Shown here: one piece after another, positions 22,141-32,620 of the stretch
How positions within the stretch are numbered: the stretch's first letter is position 1
Layout of the letters: each line of letters opens with the position of its first letter
Assembly: GCF_004379255.2 (NCBI RefSeq)
Contig: NW_024598553.1
Location: 45,340 to 109,339, forward strand
DNA: 64,000 bases
From: Salvia splendens
Taxonomy: Eukaryota > Streptophyta > Magnoliopsida > Lamiales > Lamiaceae
Direction: 5' to 3'
Translations under genes and position numbers: made by a program
Notes under the pieces: model-generated
Databases searched by the model: none
What the model saw: only the letters and a program-made list of their open reading frames with translations
What the model was told of the DNA's origin: nothing

Positions 22141-22472
22141 AAGTGAATCACTTCGGCGAAGCGAGTCACTTCGGCATTCTGAAAAAGGGGACGGGGGAGG
22201 CTGAAGTCAGGGGACGTGCCCTGCGCGTGACTGCATTAAATGCGGCATTAAATGCGACAGTAAAATCCGGCCGTCGAATCCTGAAAAGGTGGGATATGAA
22301 ACGGTGCGATGATTTGAAATCTTTTCCAAATCTGATAAATACCGCCTTTCTTCATCATTTGAACACCTTTGCTATTGGCTTCTTCTGCACTCTCTATCTT
22401 TTGCGTGAAAAATTTCCTTCCGCTTTCAAAAATTTCCTCAGGATTTCTTCAAACTTTCAAAGAGTAAGAACC

Positions 22473-24333
22473 ATGTCTGCTTCTTCTTCGTCTGAGTCTG
22501 GTAGCGGTAGAAAAGGGGGTAAGGGGTCTTCTAGCCGGAAAGAATCCGGGGAGAAGACCGTAGAGTATTTTCACAGTATCTTGAGTAAGGATACTGTGAT
22601 ATCCCTTTACGAAAAATACTCTTTTCCTGGGGGGAAGGCGGTGGTTCCCGACGATGATCATAGGGCTAACGACCCGCCGGAGGGTTATGCCACCGTTTAC
22701 GAAGCCTGCTTAGAATGCGGGCTTCGTTTCCCTCTTCCCCCACCTTTTGTAGAGCTTCTTGATTTTTTTCAACTCCCTTTAGGTCAGGTGACTCCGAACT
22801 CTTGGAGGCACTTGTCGGCTTTTGCTGCCGAACTCCGTAGGTTAGATAAGGATCTGTCTCTGCGGGCAATCCTTAATTTTTTCCAATTTAAAAGGAAGGG
22901 ATCTTGGTTTTACTTGATCCCCTTACAGCCGTTTAGGGCATTCTGCAAAACCAAGTGGCCGAAATGGCAAAACCGCTTCTTTTTTTATAATAGGACAGCG
23001 GCTCCGGGCTTCCCCTGGAGAGGGCCGAAGTCCGTGATTCCTCATCCTCGGTTAGAACCATTGGCCGAGCTCGATGGCGAGCTCAACAAGATTCCCGTAG
23101 TTAGGAAACAATACACGGAGTCTGAGCTCGTCAAGGGCGACGTCGTGTTCGACATCTCGTCTTCGGACGAAGAGGCCGAGGGTGAGGATTTTTCTTTACC
23201 TTTATGTTCTCTACTGCTTTAACGAAGAAAACTAACCTTGCTTTCTTGCTTTTTGGCAGTGTACATGCTGAACAAGGCTACCCGAAAATCTTCGGAGTCC
23301 AAGGAGCCGGAGAGAGAGAAGGCCACCAGCTCGGCGTCTGATGCCGAGAGGACTCCGAAAAGGCAAAAAACCTCTTCGGATCCGAAGAAGCCGGAGTCAA
23401 CTTCGGCAAAGGGGAGGGGGAAGGCCCAGAAGCCCCCGAGAGCGCCAGAGAAAGACGTGGTCTTGGCGCCTCCTTCGGAACATATCTGTGAGCCGTTTTT
23501 ATGGCCCACGGACTTCGCCGAGGTGAATTCTCTTCTTGATTTTCTGGCCTTGCTTTTTTCCTGTATTTTTTGTGGTCCCTTTGTTGACTTTTTTCTTTAT
23601 TCATTTTCAGAGGAACGATATGCTCTCCAAGCTCGTCGCCGTCGAACTCTCCAAAGCGTCCAATGACTATGCTGAGATGCAGAGGAAGTTGGCGGCTGCT
23701 TGTCATCGGGCCGAACAGGCTGAGGCTAACTTTGAGAAGGCCAGAGCTGCTAGGATTTCGGCCCAGGATGAAGCTCAGTTTGCCAAAAACCAGCTCGTCA
23801 TCCAGCGGGAGCAGACGAAACGTCTGGATGCTGCTGCCGTGGTTGCCCAAGGGGAGGCTCTCCGTGTTTACACGGAGAAACTCTTTTTGAGCAGCCAGTT
23901 CTCGGCCTTTGTCGGTAGTCTGGTAAGGCTAATTGCCGATAAGGGCGAGCAGGGGGCCGACGTCGTGCTGCCTCTGTACAGCCGAGAGATAGCGGCTCGG
24001 CTTCAGAATCTGCCGCTCCTTGAGGAGCTCGCTTCATCTTCGGTCCTGCTTTCTGCAGACCGAGTCCGGAGTTGTCGAGCTGATCGGGACGAGAACCTGG
24101 AGGCTATCTTTGCCTCCGTGGGACCCGTTTCACCCGCTTCGACTTACAACGGAGAGGGTGAGGCCGAGCCACTGGAGCGGGAGGCCGAAGTCGATCAGGC
24201 CGGGCATCCGGAGAAGGAAGCCGATCAGGAGGCGGAGGCGAGGCCGGCGAGAGGCGAGGCTGAGGCTGAGGTAGCCCAGGAGAAAGAAGCTGTACCAGAC
24301 CGAGGAGCCGGAGACGAAGCTGGCGGAGTATGA
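22473..24333 (+). CDS. Antisense spliced gene of the Tat element (Transposase_28-like N-terminus, coiled-coil C-terminus)
   Basis: Runs opposite to gag-pol. Three exons fit by phase: 22473-23181, 23260-23522, 23611-24333, giving 564 aa; introns are 78 and 88 nt with GT-AG and pyrimidine-rich 3' ends. A Ser/Gly-rich start (MSASSSSESGSGRKGG) is followed by the domain called 'putative gypsy type transposon' (Pfam Transposase_28), with PPEGYATVYEACLECGLRFP and TPNSWRHLSAFAAELRRLDK. Then come a basic linker (KATRKSSESKEPEREKA) and a long coiled coil (MQRKLAAACHRAEQAEANFE) with a Glu/Ala-rich tail. Antisense genes at this position are known in Tat elements; their function is not established. A fourth exon is possible: donor at 24328 and acceptor at 24529 would join it in frame to the frame at 24533-25321. 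Confidence 0.8.
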
Positions 24334-24532
24334 TTTCGTCTCCCTTCTCTTAGTCTAGTTTCTTCCTTGTAAAATGGCCTTGAAGCCCTAGTGTAAAAAA
24401 TTTTCCTTGTGAATGAAAAATTCTCTACACTTGTCTTCGTATAGCTTTTCGTACTCGCCTTTATTCCTGTTGTATTTTACTATCTGCTCGGTACAGCTGC
24501 CGAACTAATATAGCTGCTTTGTACCCAAGGAG

Positions 24533-25321
24533 ATGGAGATACTTCACTGGAAACGGCTGTACTCTTCGGCTTTGGACGAAGCTGAGAGAAGAGCTATAGC
24601 CGATCAGACGAAGAATGACGAGCTTCTGGCTCGTTTAGTGAAGCTGGAGGCCGATAATAAGGACTTAGAGTCCGATAAGAAGGATCTGGAGGCCGAGCTG
24701 AACACGACCGTTGCTGAGAGGACTGCGTACGAGGATTACATCCGTGTGCGCGGGGGATTGACCATATCAGATGTTCAGAGTCGAGTTGACGAACTGTGGG
24801 AGGAATATCATGTACTCCGGAGGAACAATGCGCTGGAGAGCTCGGCTTGCCAACAAGTTGTGAAATCATTACGGCGCTGGGCTTCTCGGTACGACATTGT
24901 TCTTTCTCGGCGCCCCTCCATAGAAAGATTCCTTCGGCATGTCGTGCCAACAGATGCTCGCACTCCAGATCAAGCCTCTGGTTCCCTTGTTCAAAATCCT
25001 ACTTCCAGTCAACAACGAACTCCGGAACAGCCGGAAACGTCAAGACGAGAACGGGCTCAGGAGCAACCGGAATCGTCAAGACAGGGACGGACTGAAATTC
25101 GCCGAGGAGTTGTGACTATGAGCGAGCAAGATCAGCAGATGATTATTGCAGAGACTCTTCATCGCCGAGGTGTTAGGACTTCTCGGGCTCGGGGAAGAGG
25201 CGTTGGGTCGAGGATAGCATCTCGTCGACCTGCTTATTCTTCATCTGCTCGGAACAACCGAACTCGGCTTCCAGAGGATTTTGCAGATAGGTGGCTTAAC
25301 TTCAGCAACCCTGGACAGTAG
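24533..25321 (+). CDS. Second antisense frame of the Tat element, coiled coil and basic tail
   Basis: 262-aa frame from ATG 24533, or the last exon of the preceding gene. It begins with a helical coiled coil (LVKLEADNKDLESDKKDLEA), then RVRGGLTISDVQSRVDELWE. A Gln/Pro/Arg/Ser-rich middle with TPEQPETSRRERAQEQPESS repeats precedes an Arg-rich tail with RGRGVGSRIASRRP. I do not recognise a catalytic domain. The basic tail suggests nucleic-acid binding (inference). It is intact in this copy; the other two copies in the window do not extend far enough to compare. Confidence 0.6.
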   Translation: MEILHWKRLYSSALDEAERRAIADQTKNDELLARLVKLEADNKDLESDKKDLEAELNTTVAERTAYEDYIRVRGGLTISDVQSRVDELWEEYHVLRRNNALESSACQQVVKSLRRWASRYDIVLSRRPSIERFLRHVVPTDARTPDQASGSLVQNPTSSQQRTPEQPETSRRERAQEQPESSRQGRTEIRRGVVTMSEQDQQMIIAETLHRRGVRTSRARGRGVGSRIASRRPAYSSSARNNRTRLPEDFADRWLNFSNPGQ

Positions 25322-25480
25322 AATAGTCCTTTGTAATAGCGTAACGCCATTTTGTAGGGTAGTTGAGTTGTATGCCGAACAAGATTTGAAAAATGAAATT
25401 TTGTTTTCGCTTCTAACACTGCATTTACAGCTTAGCGAAAAAATTTCATCGTACTTGTCCTCGGTCTTATGAAGTAAACT

Positions 25481-25880
25481 TCTTTGACCGAACTTGGTCC
25501 TTGGTCTTATGAAGTAAACTTCTTTGACCGGACTCGTCTTTGGTCTGATGAAATAAACATCTTTGACCGGACTCGTCTTTGGTCTGATGAAATAAACATC
25601 TTTGACCGGACTCGTCTTTGGTCTGATGAAATAAACATCTTTGACCGGACTCGTCTTTGGTCTGATGAAATAAACATCTTTGACCAGACTTGGTTTGTGT
25701 TCTAATTTGGCGATTTTTGTCGCCGGGATCGAACTTTCCCTTGTCCTAATTCGGCGAGTTTTATCGCGTGGATCGGACTTTCCCAGTTAACCGAAGTGGT
25801 CTTATGCAGTAAACCTCTTTGACCAGACATGGTCGTCCCCGGTCTTATGAGGTAAACTTCTTTGACCGAACTTGGTCGTC
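25481..25880. repeat. 39-bp tandem repeat array in the retrotransposon
   Basis: Units of 39 bp containing GGTCTGATGAAATAAACATC and TTTGACCGGACTCGTC. At least four near-identical copies lie at 25537-25690, with diverged units on both sides (GGTCTTATGAAGTAAACTTC, 25500 and 25840). Since 39 is a multiple of three the array stays open as a 13-residue repeat, but nothing else suggests coding. Further imperfect repeats (GCAGTTCGTTTCAGACG) occur at 25925 and 26010. The stretch 25322-26300 has no other gene. Confidence 0.85.
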
Positions 25881-26300
25881 CTAATTCGGCGAGGTTTATC
25901 GCGTGGATCGGACTTTCCCTTATTGCAGTTCGTTTCAGACGAAGTGCTTGTTAAGCTGAATTGCGGTCTTGTATCCTCCTTGGAAGCTTGGACTCACAAT
26001 CGTTGGCTTATTGCAGTTCGTTTCAGACGGACTGCTTGTTAAGCTGACTTGTGGTCTTATATCCTCCTTAGAAGCTTGGACTCACAATAGTCTTTAATAA
26101 TCGATCTAAAAAAGGGGATCAGTCTTTAAAGAACGATATACCTTGGTACCATTTGTAAGAGACGACAAGCACATAGAGACAAAACACATAGAGAAAAAAT
26201 GAAAAAGACGAAAGAAAAAACTTTAAACTTTTTAAAAAACGACAAGTAAAAGGTACAAGTAAAAAACAAACAAATAAAAACACATACCCCTATGACCGAA

Positions 26301-29300
26301 CTAGACACGAGACGGACTGACCGGACTGTCTCTTACAAGTGGAACTTCTTGAGGTTGGAGATGTGCCATGTTCGGGGGTACTTGTTCTCCTGACATGTGA
26401 GTCAATTTATAAGACCCTTTGCCGAGGACTTCTGACACCCGATATGGACCCTCCCATGTGGGTTCGAGTTTGCCCAGCTTTTCTGCTCGGCTTACTTCGT
26501 TGTTTCTCAAGACGAGATCTCCCACTTGAAATTGAAGCTTTTTCACCCTTTGGTTATAATACCGGGCTACTTGCTCCTTATACTTGGCTGCTTTTATGCA
26601 CGCCAATTCTCTTCTTTCTTCGGCGAGATCTAGTTCTGCTCTCAGTCCGTCGTCATTCATTTCTGAGGAGAAATTTAGAGTTCGGGGACTGGGTACGCCG
26701 ATCTCCACCGGAATTACGGCTTCAGTGCCGTACACCAGACTATACGGAGTTTCACCGTTGGAGGTTTTGGGCGTAGTTCGGTAGGACCATAGGACTTGAG
26801 GGAGATTTTCTACCCATTGTCCTTTGGCTTGTTCTAACCGGGCTTTTAACCCTTTCACCAGAATCCGGTTCGTTACTTCCGTTTGTCCGTTTGCTTGGGG
26901 ATGGGAGACCGAAGTGAACCGCTGTTGAATGTTCAGCTCTTGGCACCAATTCTTGAACGTCTTGTCGGTGAACTGGGTCCCATTATCCGAGATGAGGATG
27001 TGGGGTATGCCAAATCGGCACACTATGTTCTTCCAGACGAAGTCCAATGCCTTTGAGCTCGTTATCGTAGCTAATGGTTCCGCCTCCACCCACTTCGTGA
27101 AGTAGTCCACGGCAACGATAAGGAATTTCATTTGCCGAGGAGCTTGAGGAAGTGGTCCCACTATGTCTATGCCCCATTGCATGAAAGGCCAAGGGCTTTG
27201 CATAGTGTATAGATCGGTCTGCGGCATCCTTGGGACATTTGCATGAATTTGGCACTTCGTACACTTCTTGACGAGCTGCACTGCCTCTTGTACCATGGTT
27301 GGCCAATAATATCCCCATCTCAGAACTTTTTTAGCTAAAGCTCTGGCTCCGATGTGGCTACCGCACGATCCTTCATGAACTTCTCTGAGGATGTAGTCCG
27401 TCTCTTCTGGTCCTACGCACCGCAATAACGGCTGGAGGTAAGACTTTCTAAAGAGGACTCCTTCATGAAGTTCGTACCGAAGTGCTCGGCACGTGATCTT
27501 CCGAGCTTCTCTCTTATCCTCGGGCAATTGTCCTTGATCCAGATACTGCAAGATCGGCGTCATCCAGTTCGGCGAGCTAGATACTGAATGTACCTCGGCT
27601 TCATCAATGCTTCGATGCATTAATTCTTCCGCCTTTGAGCTCGGATCTGAGGCCAACTTACTTAAGGCATCTGCTCGGCTATTTTCCGCTCTGGGAATGC
27701 GGATTATCCGAAAATAGGAGAAACTTCGGCTGATGCTTTGCGCTTTGTCCAAATACTTCTTCATTCTCTCGTCACGAGCTTCACTTGTACCCAACATGTG
27801 ATTTACTATGACTTGTGAATCACAATGGACTTTGAGAGATTTGACGAGCAGACTTTGCGCTAACTGGAGTCCGGCCAGGAGGGCTTCGTACTCGGCTTCA
27901 TTATTAGTAGTGGGGAATAGGAAACGAAGTGAGTAGGTTACCTCGTGTCCGTCGGGAGCGACAAGTAAAATACCAGCTCCACTTCCCATCTTGTTTGAAG
28001 CTCCATCTACGAATCCGCTCCAGCAGTCCGGCGGCTCTACTTCGGATTCCAAGGGCTGTGCTAGTTCGGCATTGGCAGAATTCTTCTGTTCGGCAATAAC
28101 GGGAATTGCTTGATCGAACTTCGCTTCTGCAAGAAAATCCGCCAAGGCTTGTCCCTTGATGGCTTTCCGAGGTAGATATTCAATTGTGTGCTCTCCCAAC
28201 TCTATAGCCCACTTGGCGATTCTGCCTGATGCTTCTGGTTTGGTCAACACTTGCCGAAGTGGCAGATCAGTTAAGACGCATACCTTGTGAGCATAGAAGT
28301 ATGGCCGCAGTCTCCTTGCTGCATTTACTAATGCTAGAGCAATCTTTTCCAGAGGTTGATACCTGGTTTCTGGACCTCTTAATGCTCGGCTTGTAAAATA
28401 GATGGGAAGCTGCTTTAGGCCTTCTTCTCGTACGAGCACCGCGCTGATGGTTTGATCCGATGCCGCTAAGTATAAGAATATTACTTCGGCTTCGGTTGGA
28501 GCAGAGAGAATAGGAAGCTCGGCTAGATAACTTTTGAGCTCGTCAAAGGCCCTTTTCTGCTCGGCTCCCCACTCGAACTTTGGTGCCTTTTTCAACACCT
28601 TGAAGAACGGCAGTTGCTTTTCGGCTGCTTGGGAAAAGAATCGATTCAGTGCGGCTAGACATCCGGTTAGCCTTTGCACGTCATGTATGGACTTCGGCAT
28701 TGCCATGTTCTGAACGACTTGAACTTTTGAGGGGTTTGCCTTGAGTCCGTCCTTTGAAACCCAACAACCCAGAAACTTTCCCGAATCTACCAAAAAGGTA
28801 CACTTTGGGGATTAAGTTTGAGGTTGGCTTTCTTGAGCACGTTGAGAGTGGACTTGAGGTTGTGCTCGTACTCCGAAGTGCTTTTGCTTTTGACGACTAT
28901 ATCGTCAACATATACTTCGACCTCCTTTCCAATCAGGTGCCGAAAAAGCTTGTCTACCATCCTTTGATAAGTGGCTCCGGCATTCTTTAAACCGAATGGC
29001 ATCTTTTTATAAGCGAAAATGCCGAAATCAGTAATGAAGGCCGTTTTTGAAGCGTCAATCTCATCCATTAAAACCTGATGGTATCCTTTGTATAGATCAA
29101 GAAAACAAAAAATTTCAAAGCCTATCAGAGCTTCTACTTTTTTATCTATGTTCGGAAGGGGATAGCAATCTTTGGGACAGTGCTTATTTAGATCGGTGAA
29201 ATCTATGCACATCCGCCATCCTCCTTCCTTTTTCTTGATCATGACAGGATTGGCCACCCACGAAGGATACTTCACTTCGAATAACACATCCGCCTTCAAT

Positions 29301-29623
29301 AATTGACGGACTTCGTCATGGATGACTTGACTTCGTTCTGCCGCAAAGAGTCTTTGCTTCTGTTTTATCGGCCGGACCGAAGGATCAATATTTAAACGAT
29401 GAGTGATTACCTCGGGGGGCACTCCGGTCATGTCCAACGGAGACCATGCAAAGACGTCTTTGTACTCCTTGAGGAGCTGGATGGTTTTTTCCCGAAGTAG
29501 AGGCGTTCCCGCGAAGCCGATCTTAACCGTTCTGGATGGATCGTCTTCGTACAGCTGAACTGTCATCGAATTCGGCTCCGGTATGACTTCGGTCATTGCC
29601 TCTGACTCCGGCTGCTGTGATTG
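26301..29623 (-). CDS. pol: RT, RNase H, second RNase H and integrase (one frameshift)
   Basis: Minus-strand frame after the TAG at 29626-29624. RT (29596 to about 28790) has PSWVANPVMIKKKEGGWRMC, FLDLYKGYHQ, the YVDD active site and KMPFGLKNAGATYQR. A missing base in the TTT run at 28804-28806 shifts the frame; the rest is open from 28793 to 26301. This holds the RT thumb, RNase H (SDQTISAVLVREE, FTSRALRGPETRYQPLEK) and a second, archaeal-type RNase H (FVDGASNKMGSGAGILL, NNEAEYEALLAGL, HCDSQVIVNHM). The integrase follows, with an HHCC zinc finger (HEGSCGSHIGARALAKK to CTKCQ), the DDE core (GIDIVGPLP, SDNGTQF, NGQTEVTNR) and a GPYRVSEV C-terminal part. The products replicate and integrate the element. 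One indel apart, every domain is present. Confidence 0.92.
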
Positions 29624-29626
29624 CTA
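29618..29626 (-). promoter_or_regulatory. In-frame UAG CAA UCA, candidate readthrough stop between protease and RT
   Basis: The gag-protease frame ends in TAG (29626-29624), followed by CAA (29623-29621) and TCA (29620-29618). This exactly fits the UAG-CAR-YYA leaky-stop context known from plant RNA viruses of the tobamovirus type. The pol frame continues in the same phase, so simple readthrough would join them. It could instead be a chance nonsense mutation. Confidence 0.55.
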
Positions 29627-31737
29627 TGCTTGGTGGTGCCGATCTGACTGCTCGGCACTTCTAAGCGCAATCTGCAGACATTCTTTTGCTCTCTTTTGAT
29701 CACCTCGGATGACCGCTATCCCTCCCTTAGTGGGGATCTTGATGGTGAGGTGATAAGTAGAGCAAACGGCCCGAACTGTGTTGAGCCAGTCTCTTCCCAG
29801 GATGACGTTGTACGGGGACCGAGCTTTCACCACGAAAAACTCAATCATCGTACTGGAGCTAGTAGGCGCTTTCCCCACCGTGATCGGAAGGCTGATAATA
29901 CCTTCAGGGCGGGTGTCCTCCTGGGCGAAGCTCTTCAGGGGAAGCGGAGCCGGACTGAGCCGAGCTGGGTCCACTTCTAGTTTGTCGAAGCACTCTTTAA
30001 AAAGAATGCTAACCGACGCTCCTGTATCCACAAACACCCTGTGGATCAGTTTGTTTGCCACTCCGGCTTGGATGACAATGGCGTCTTGGTGAGGAGAGAT
30101 GGCCGGGACGGGATCAGCATCCGAGAACGTAATCACTTCGTCCTGCTTCAGCCTTTTATGCGTTGGCTCTTCTCGATTGGAGCCTCTGCGCTCTGACTTC
30201 AGGGACGACTTGGTCTTCCCGGCAGGGAGAGCGTCAATAGTCAGGATTACTCCATCATATTGCGGCTCGTCATCGTCTTCGGGATCCGGCTGCCTTTTCG
30301 GATCCTGAGGAGCGCAGTTCGCACCTCTCTGCTTCTTATTCTTCTTTGACTGCTTGCTTTGGTATTTTTTCAATGTCCCTGCCCTCACAAGAACATCGAT
30401 ACCTGCAGCCAAGTTTCTGCACTCCTCGGTATCGTGACCGTGGTCTTGATGGTAGGAGCAGTAGTTATCCTGGGGTCGGCGCGCGGCAGATTTCGTCATC
30501 CGCTTTGGCTTTTCGAACAGGTCAGAGTGTAGTTCGAAAATTTCCGCTCTCGGCTTGTTCAGCGGTACGAACTGAGCGGGCGGCTTCTCGGGATTGAGAC
30601 GGGGTCCCAATCTGTCTTGCACCGGAGTCCTTTGAATCCTTTCAAAAGGAGTTCGGCGAGGATGTCCCTGATCGCCAAAAGGAGTTCGGCGAGGATGTCC
30701 CTGATCGCTTTGATCGGGCTTCCTCCTGTCTCCTCGGGACGATGAGCTGTCTAACGACCGTTTGCGACGGTCTGCCTCATCGGCCCGGGAGTACTGGTCC
30801 GCAATGTCCCACATTTCCTGAGCTGTCTGCGGACCGCACTCAACGAGCTTCCTGTAGAGAGCTCCGGGCAGGATTCCATTTTGGAATGCCGAGATGACAA
30901 GCAGATCGTTGAGATCGTCTACTTGCAGGCATTCCTTGTGGAATCTGTCATAAAGTCGCTGATTTTTTCGTCGCGACCTTGACGAATGGAAAGCAGCTGA
31001 GCCGAAGTGATTCGGGCTTCCGCTTTCTGAAAGAACCTCCTGTGGAAGGCATCCATTAGATCTCGGTAAGATCTGATGCTGCCCTGGGGGAGGCTATCGA
31101 ACCACCTTCTCGCGTTCCCGATGAGCAGCTCGGGAAACAGCTTGCACATGTGGACCTCGTTGAGACCCTGGTTCGCCATGTTATACTGATAGCGCCCCAA
31201 GAAATCGTGAGGGTCCACGAGCCCGTCGTAAGTCATCGACGGAGTTCGGTAGTTCTGTGGTAGGGGAGTTCGGGTGATGTCGTCCGAGAACGGAGTCTTC
31301 AGTGCTCCGTAGACGGCGAATCCGATATCTCGTCGGTATGGAGGAGATTGAGTTCTCCTGTGATTCCGGTACCGAGGAAGAACAGGAATGTGTCGGGGTT
31401 GAGGATTCTTCTTCCTGGAGGACACGGCACTACTGCGGTAGTGACTTTCATGTCTGGATGAGGAAGGAGAATCCTCCGTTTTCGTCTTCGGCTCTTGGCT
31501 CTTTTGCAGGAAGGCTAAGAACTCATCCTGCTTCTCAGCCAAGAACAGCTTGACAGCCTCATTCAAATCAGGCTGCTGGGAAGACTCAGTGGGACGATTT
31601 TTGGAGCGGCCTGTTCCTTCGCCATGAGAACTGGTGGTGGATTTATCCCTAGGCTGTTTTCCAGACCTATGGGATGGATTGGCTTCCTCCTGGTTCTCAC
31701 GGGCAGGAATACGGGTACTCTGCGATCTGGTATGCAT
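29624..31737 (-). CDS. gag-protease polyprotein (one frameshift)
   Basis: Starts at ATG 31737 (MHTRSQSTRIPARENQE). An Arg/Ser-rich N-terminus is followed by the capsid-like part (DPHDFLGRYQYNMANQGLNE, LLIGNARRWFDSLPQGSI, DAFHRRFFQKAEARITSAQL). A 1-nt deletion near 30946 shifts the frame; copy 1 in this window has the base. The remainder is open to the TAG at 29624. It contains a tandem 11-residue repeat with GHPRRTPF (30640-30720), a zinc knuckle (CSYHQDHGHDTEEC, CX2CX4HX4C-like with His at the second position) and an aspartic protease (VFVDTGASVSILF, later NVILGRDWL). With the deletion discounted the length is about 704 codons. Role: particle assembly and polyprotein cleavage. Confidence 0.9.
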
Positions 31738-31794
31738 TTTTTGGGTGGAAAAAATGGATCAAAAATTCGCTTTATCACAAATTTTGTTCTCTGG

Positions 31795-31812
31795 TTCCCA
31801 CAGACGGCGCCA
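31795..31812 (-). promoter_or_regulatory. Primer-binding site
   Basis: On the minus strand the bases one nucleotide inside the 5' LTR read TGGCGCCGTCTGTGGGAA. They begin with TGG, complementary to a tRNA CCA end. Copy 1 has nearly the same site at 998-1015. I have not assigned the tRNA. Confidence 0.75.
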
Positions 31813-31813
31813 G

Positions 31814-32615
31814 TGATGGATCCGCGAATTTCTGATGTTAGTAAAAGCTGGTAGAGAATGAAACTACAACACACAGAATTTACGTGGTTCGATTTACTGA
31901 AGTAAATCTACGTCCACGGGAAGAAGGGAGGGCAAGATTGTATTGCTTGATCTGGGATTACAGCTTACAACACAGACTTGCTATATGATTTTATCTCTAG
32001 AGAGCTTAACCTTCTTCTATCTGATCTAAGTTCTATTTATATCTTGAACTAAGATCGTGGCTTGCATCACCACCCTAAGTCGTGGATGTCGTGTAGGTCA
32101 TGGCCTAAGATCGTGGATGTAGCGTAGGTCATGGCCTACGATCGTGGCCTGAGTTGACACCACGTGGTAGTGGGTGTGTTGGACATCCTGTATGGGTCCA
32201 CTAACTCCTTGTTCGGTCGAATACTGAGACCGAACTGCTTTGGTTGCCGATCTGAGAGTAGAGCTTGATGCCGACCTGAGAGCAGAGCTTGATTGGATGG
32301 CTTTTACCGAGCTGTAGGCTGAGGCCGAACTCTTTGGTAATGCCGAACTCATACTCCTGCTTTGGTTGCCGATCTGAGAGCAGAGCTTGATAGGTTGGCT
32401 TTACCGAGCTGTAGGCTGAGGCCGAACTCTTTGGTAATGCCGAACTCATACTCCTGCTTTGGTTGCCGATCTGAGAGCAGAGCTTGATAGGTTGGCTTTT
32501 ACCGAGCTGTAGGCTGAGGCCGAACTCTTTGGTAATGCCGAACTCATACTCTTCCTTGGGCTTTGGGCTGATGGGCCGTCATTGCTGTTGGGCTTGTTTA
32601 GTACGCACCCCATCA
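31814..32615 (-). repeat. 5' LTR of the complete retrotransposon
   Basis: 802 bp, TG...CA, almost identical to 21319-22121. It carries the promoter for the genomic transcript. Confidence 0.95.
32034..32042 (-). promoter_or_regulatory. LTR TATA box
   Basis: ATATAAATA on the minus strand within the 5' LTR, upstream of a GC-poor leader and the primer site. The same motif occurs in the other LTRs. Confidence 0.6.
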
Positions 32616-32620
32616 CACAT
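32616..32620. repeat. Target-site duplication CACAT, right copy
   Basis: Identical to 21314-21318; the five-base length fits Ty3/gypsy integrases. Confidence 0.93.

Larger units (their letters stand above)
21319..32615 (-). mobile_element. Complete Ty3/gypsy Tat-lineage LTR retrotransposon with antisense genes
   Basis: 11,297 bp between CACAT target copies. LTRs lie at 21319-22121 and 31814-32615; I could find only two differences between them (one T/C near 21330, one T deletion near 32402), so the insertion is very recent. Order on the minus strand: LTR, primer site, gag-protease, in-frame TAG, RT, RNase H, archaeal-type second RNase H, integrase, a spacer with tandem repeats, a region with genes on the opposite strand, polypurine tract, LTR. 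The second RNase H and the antisense gene between pol and the 3' LTR are hallmarks of the Tat group. gag and pol each carry one 1-nt frameshift. Confidence 0.95.

Noticed and set aside
25484..25705. Protein of 13-residue repeats
   Set aside because: Follows from a 39-bp tandem array; no start context or conserved ends.
25481..25880. CRISPR-like array
   Set aside because: Units are contiguous without unique spacers and the context is a plant retrotransposon.
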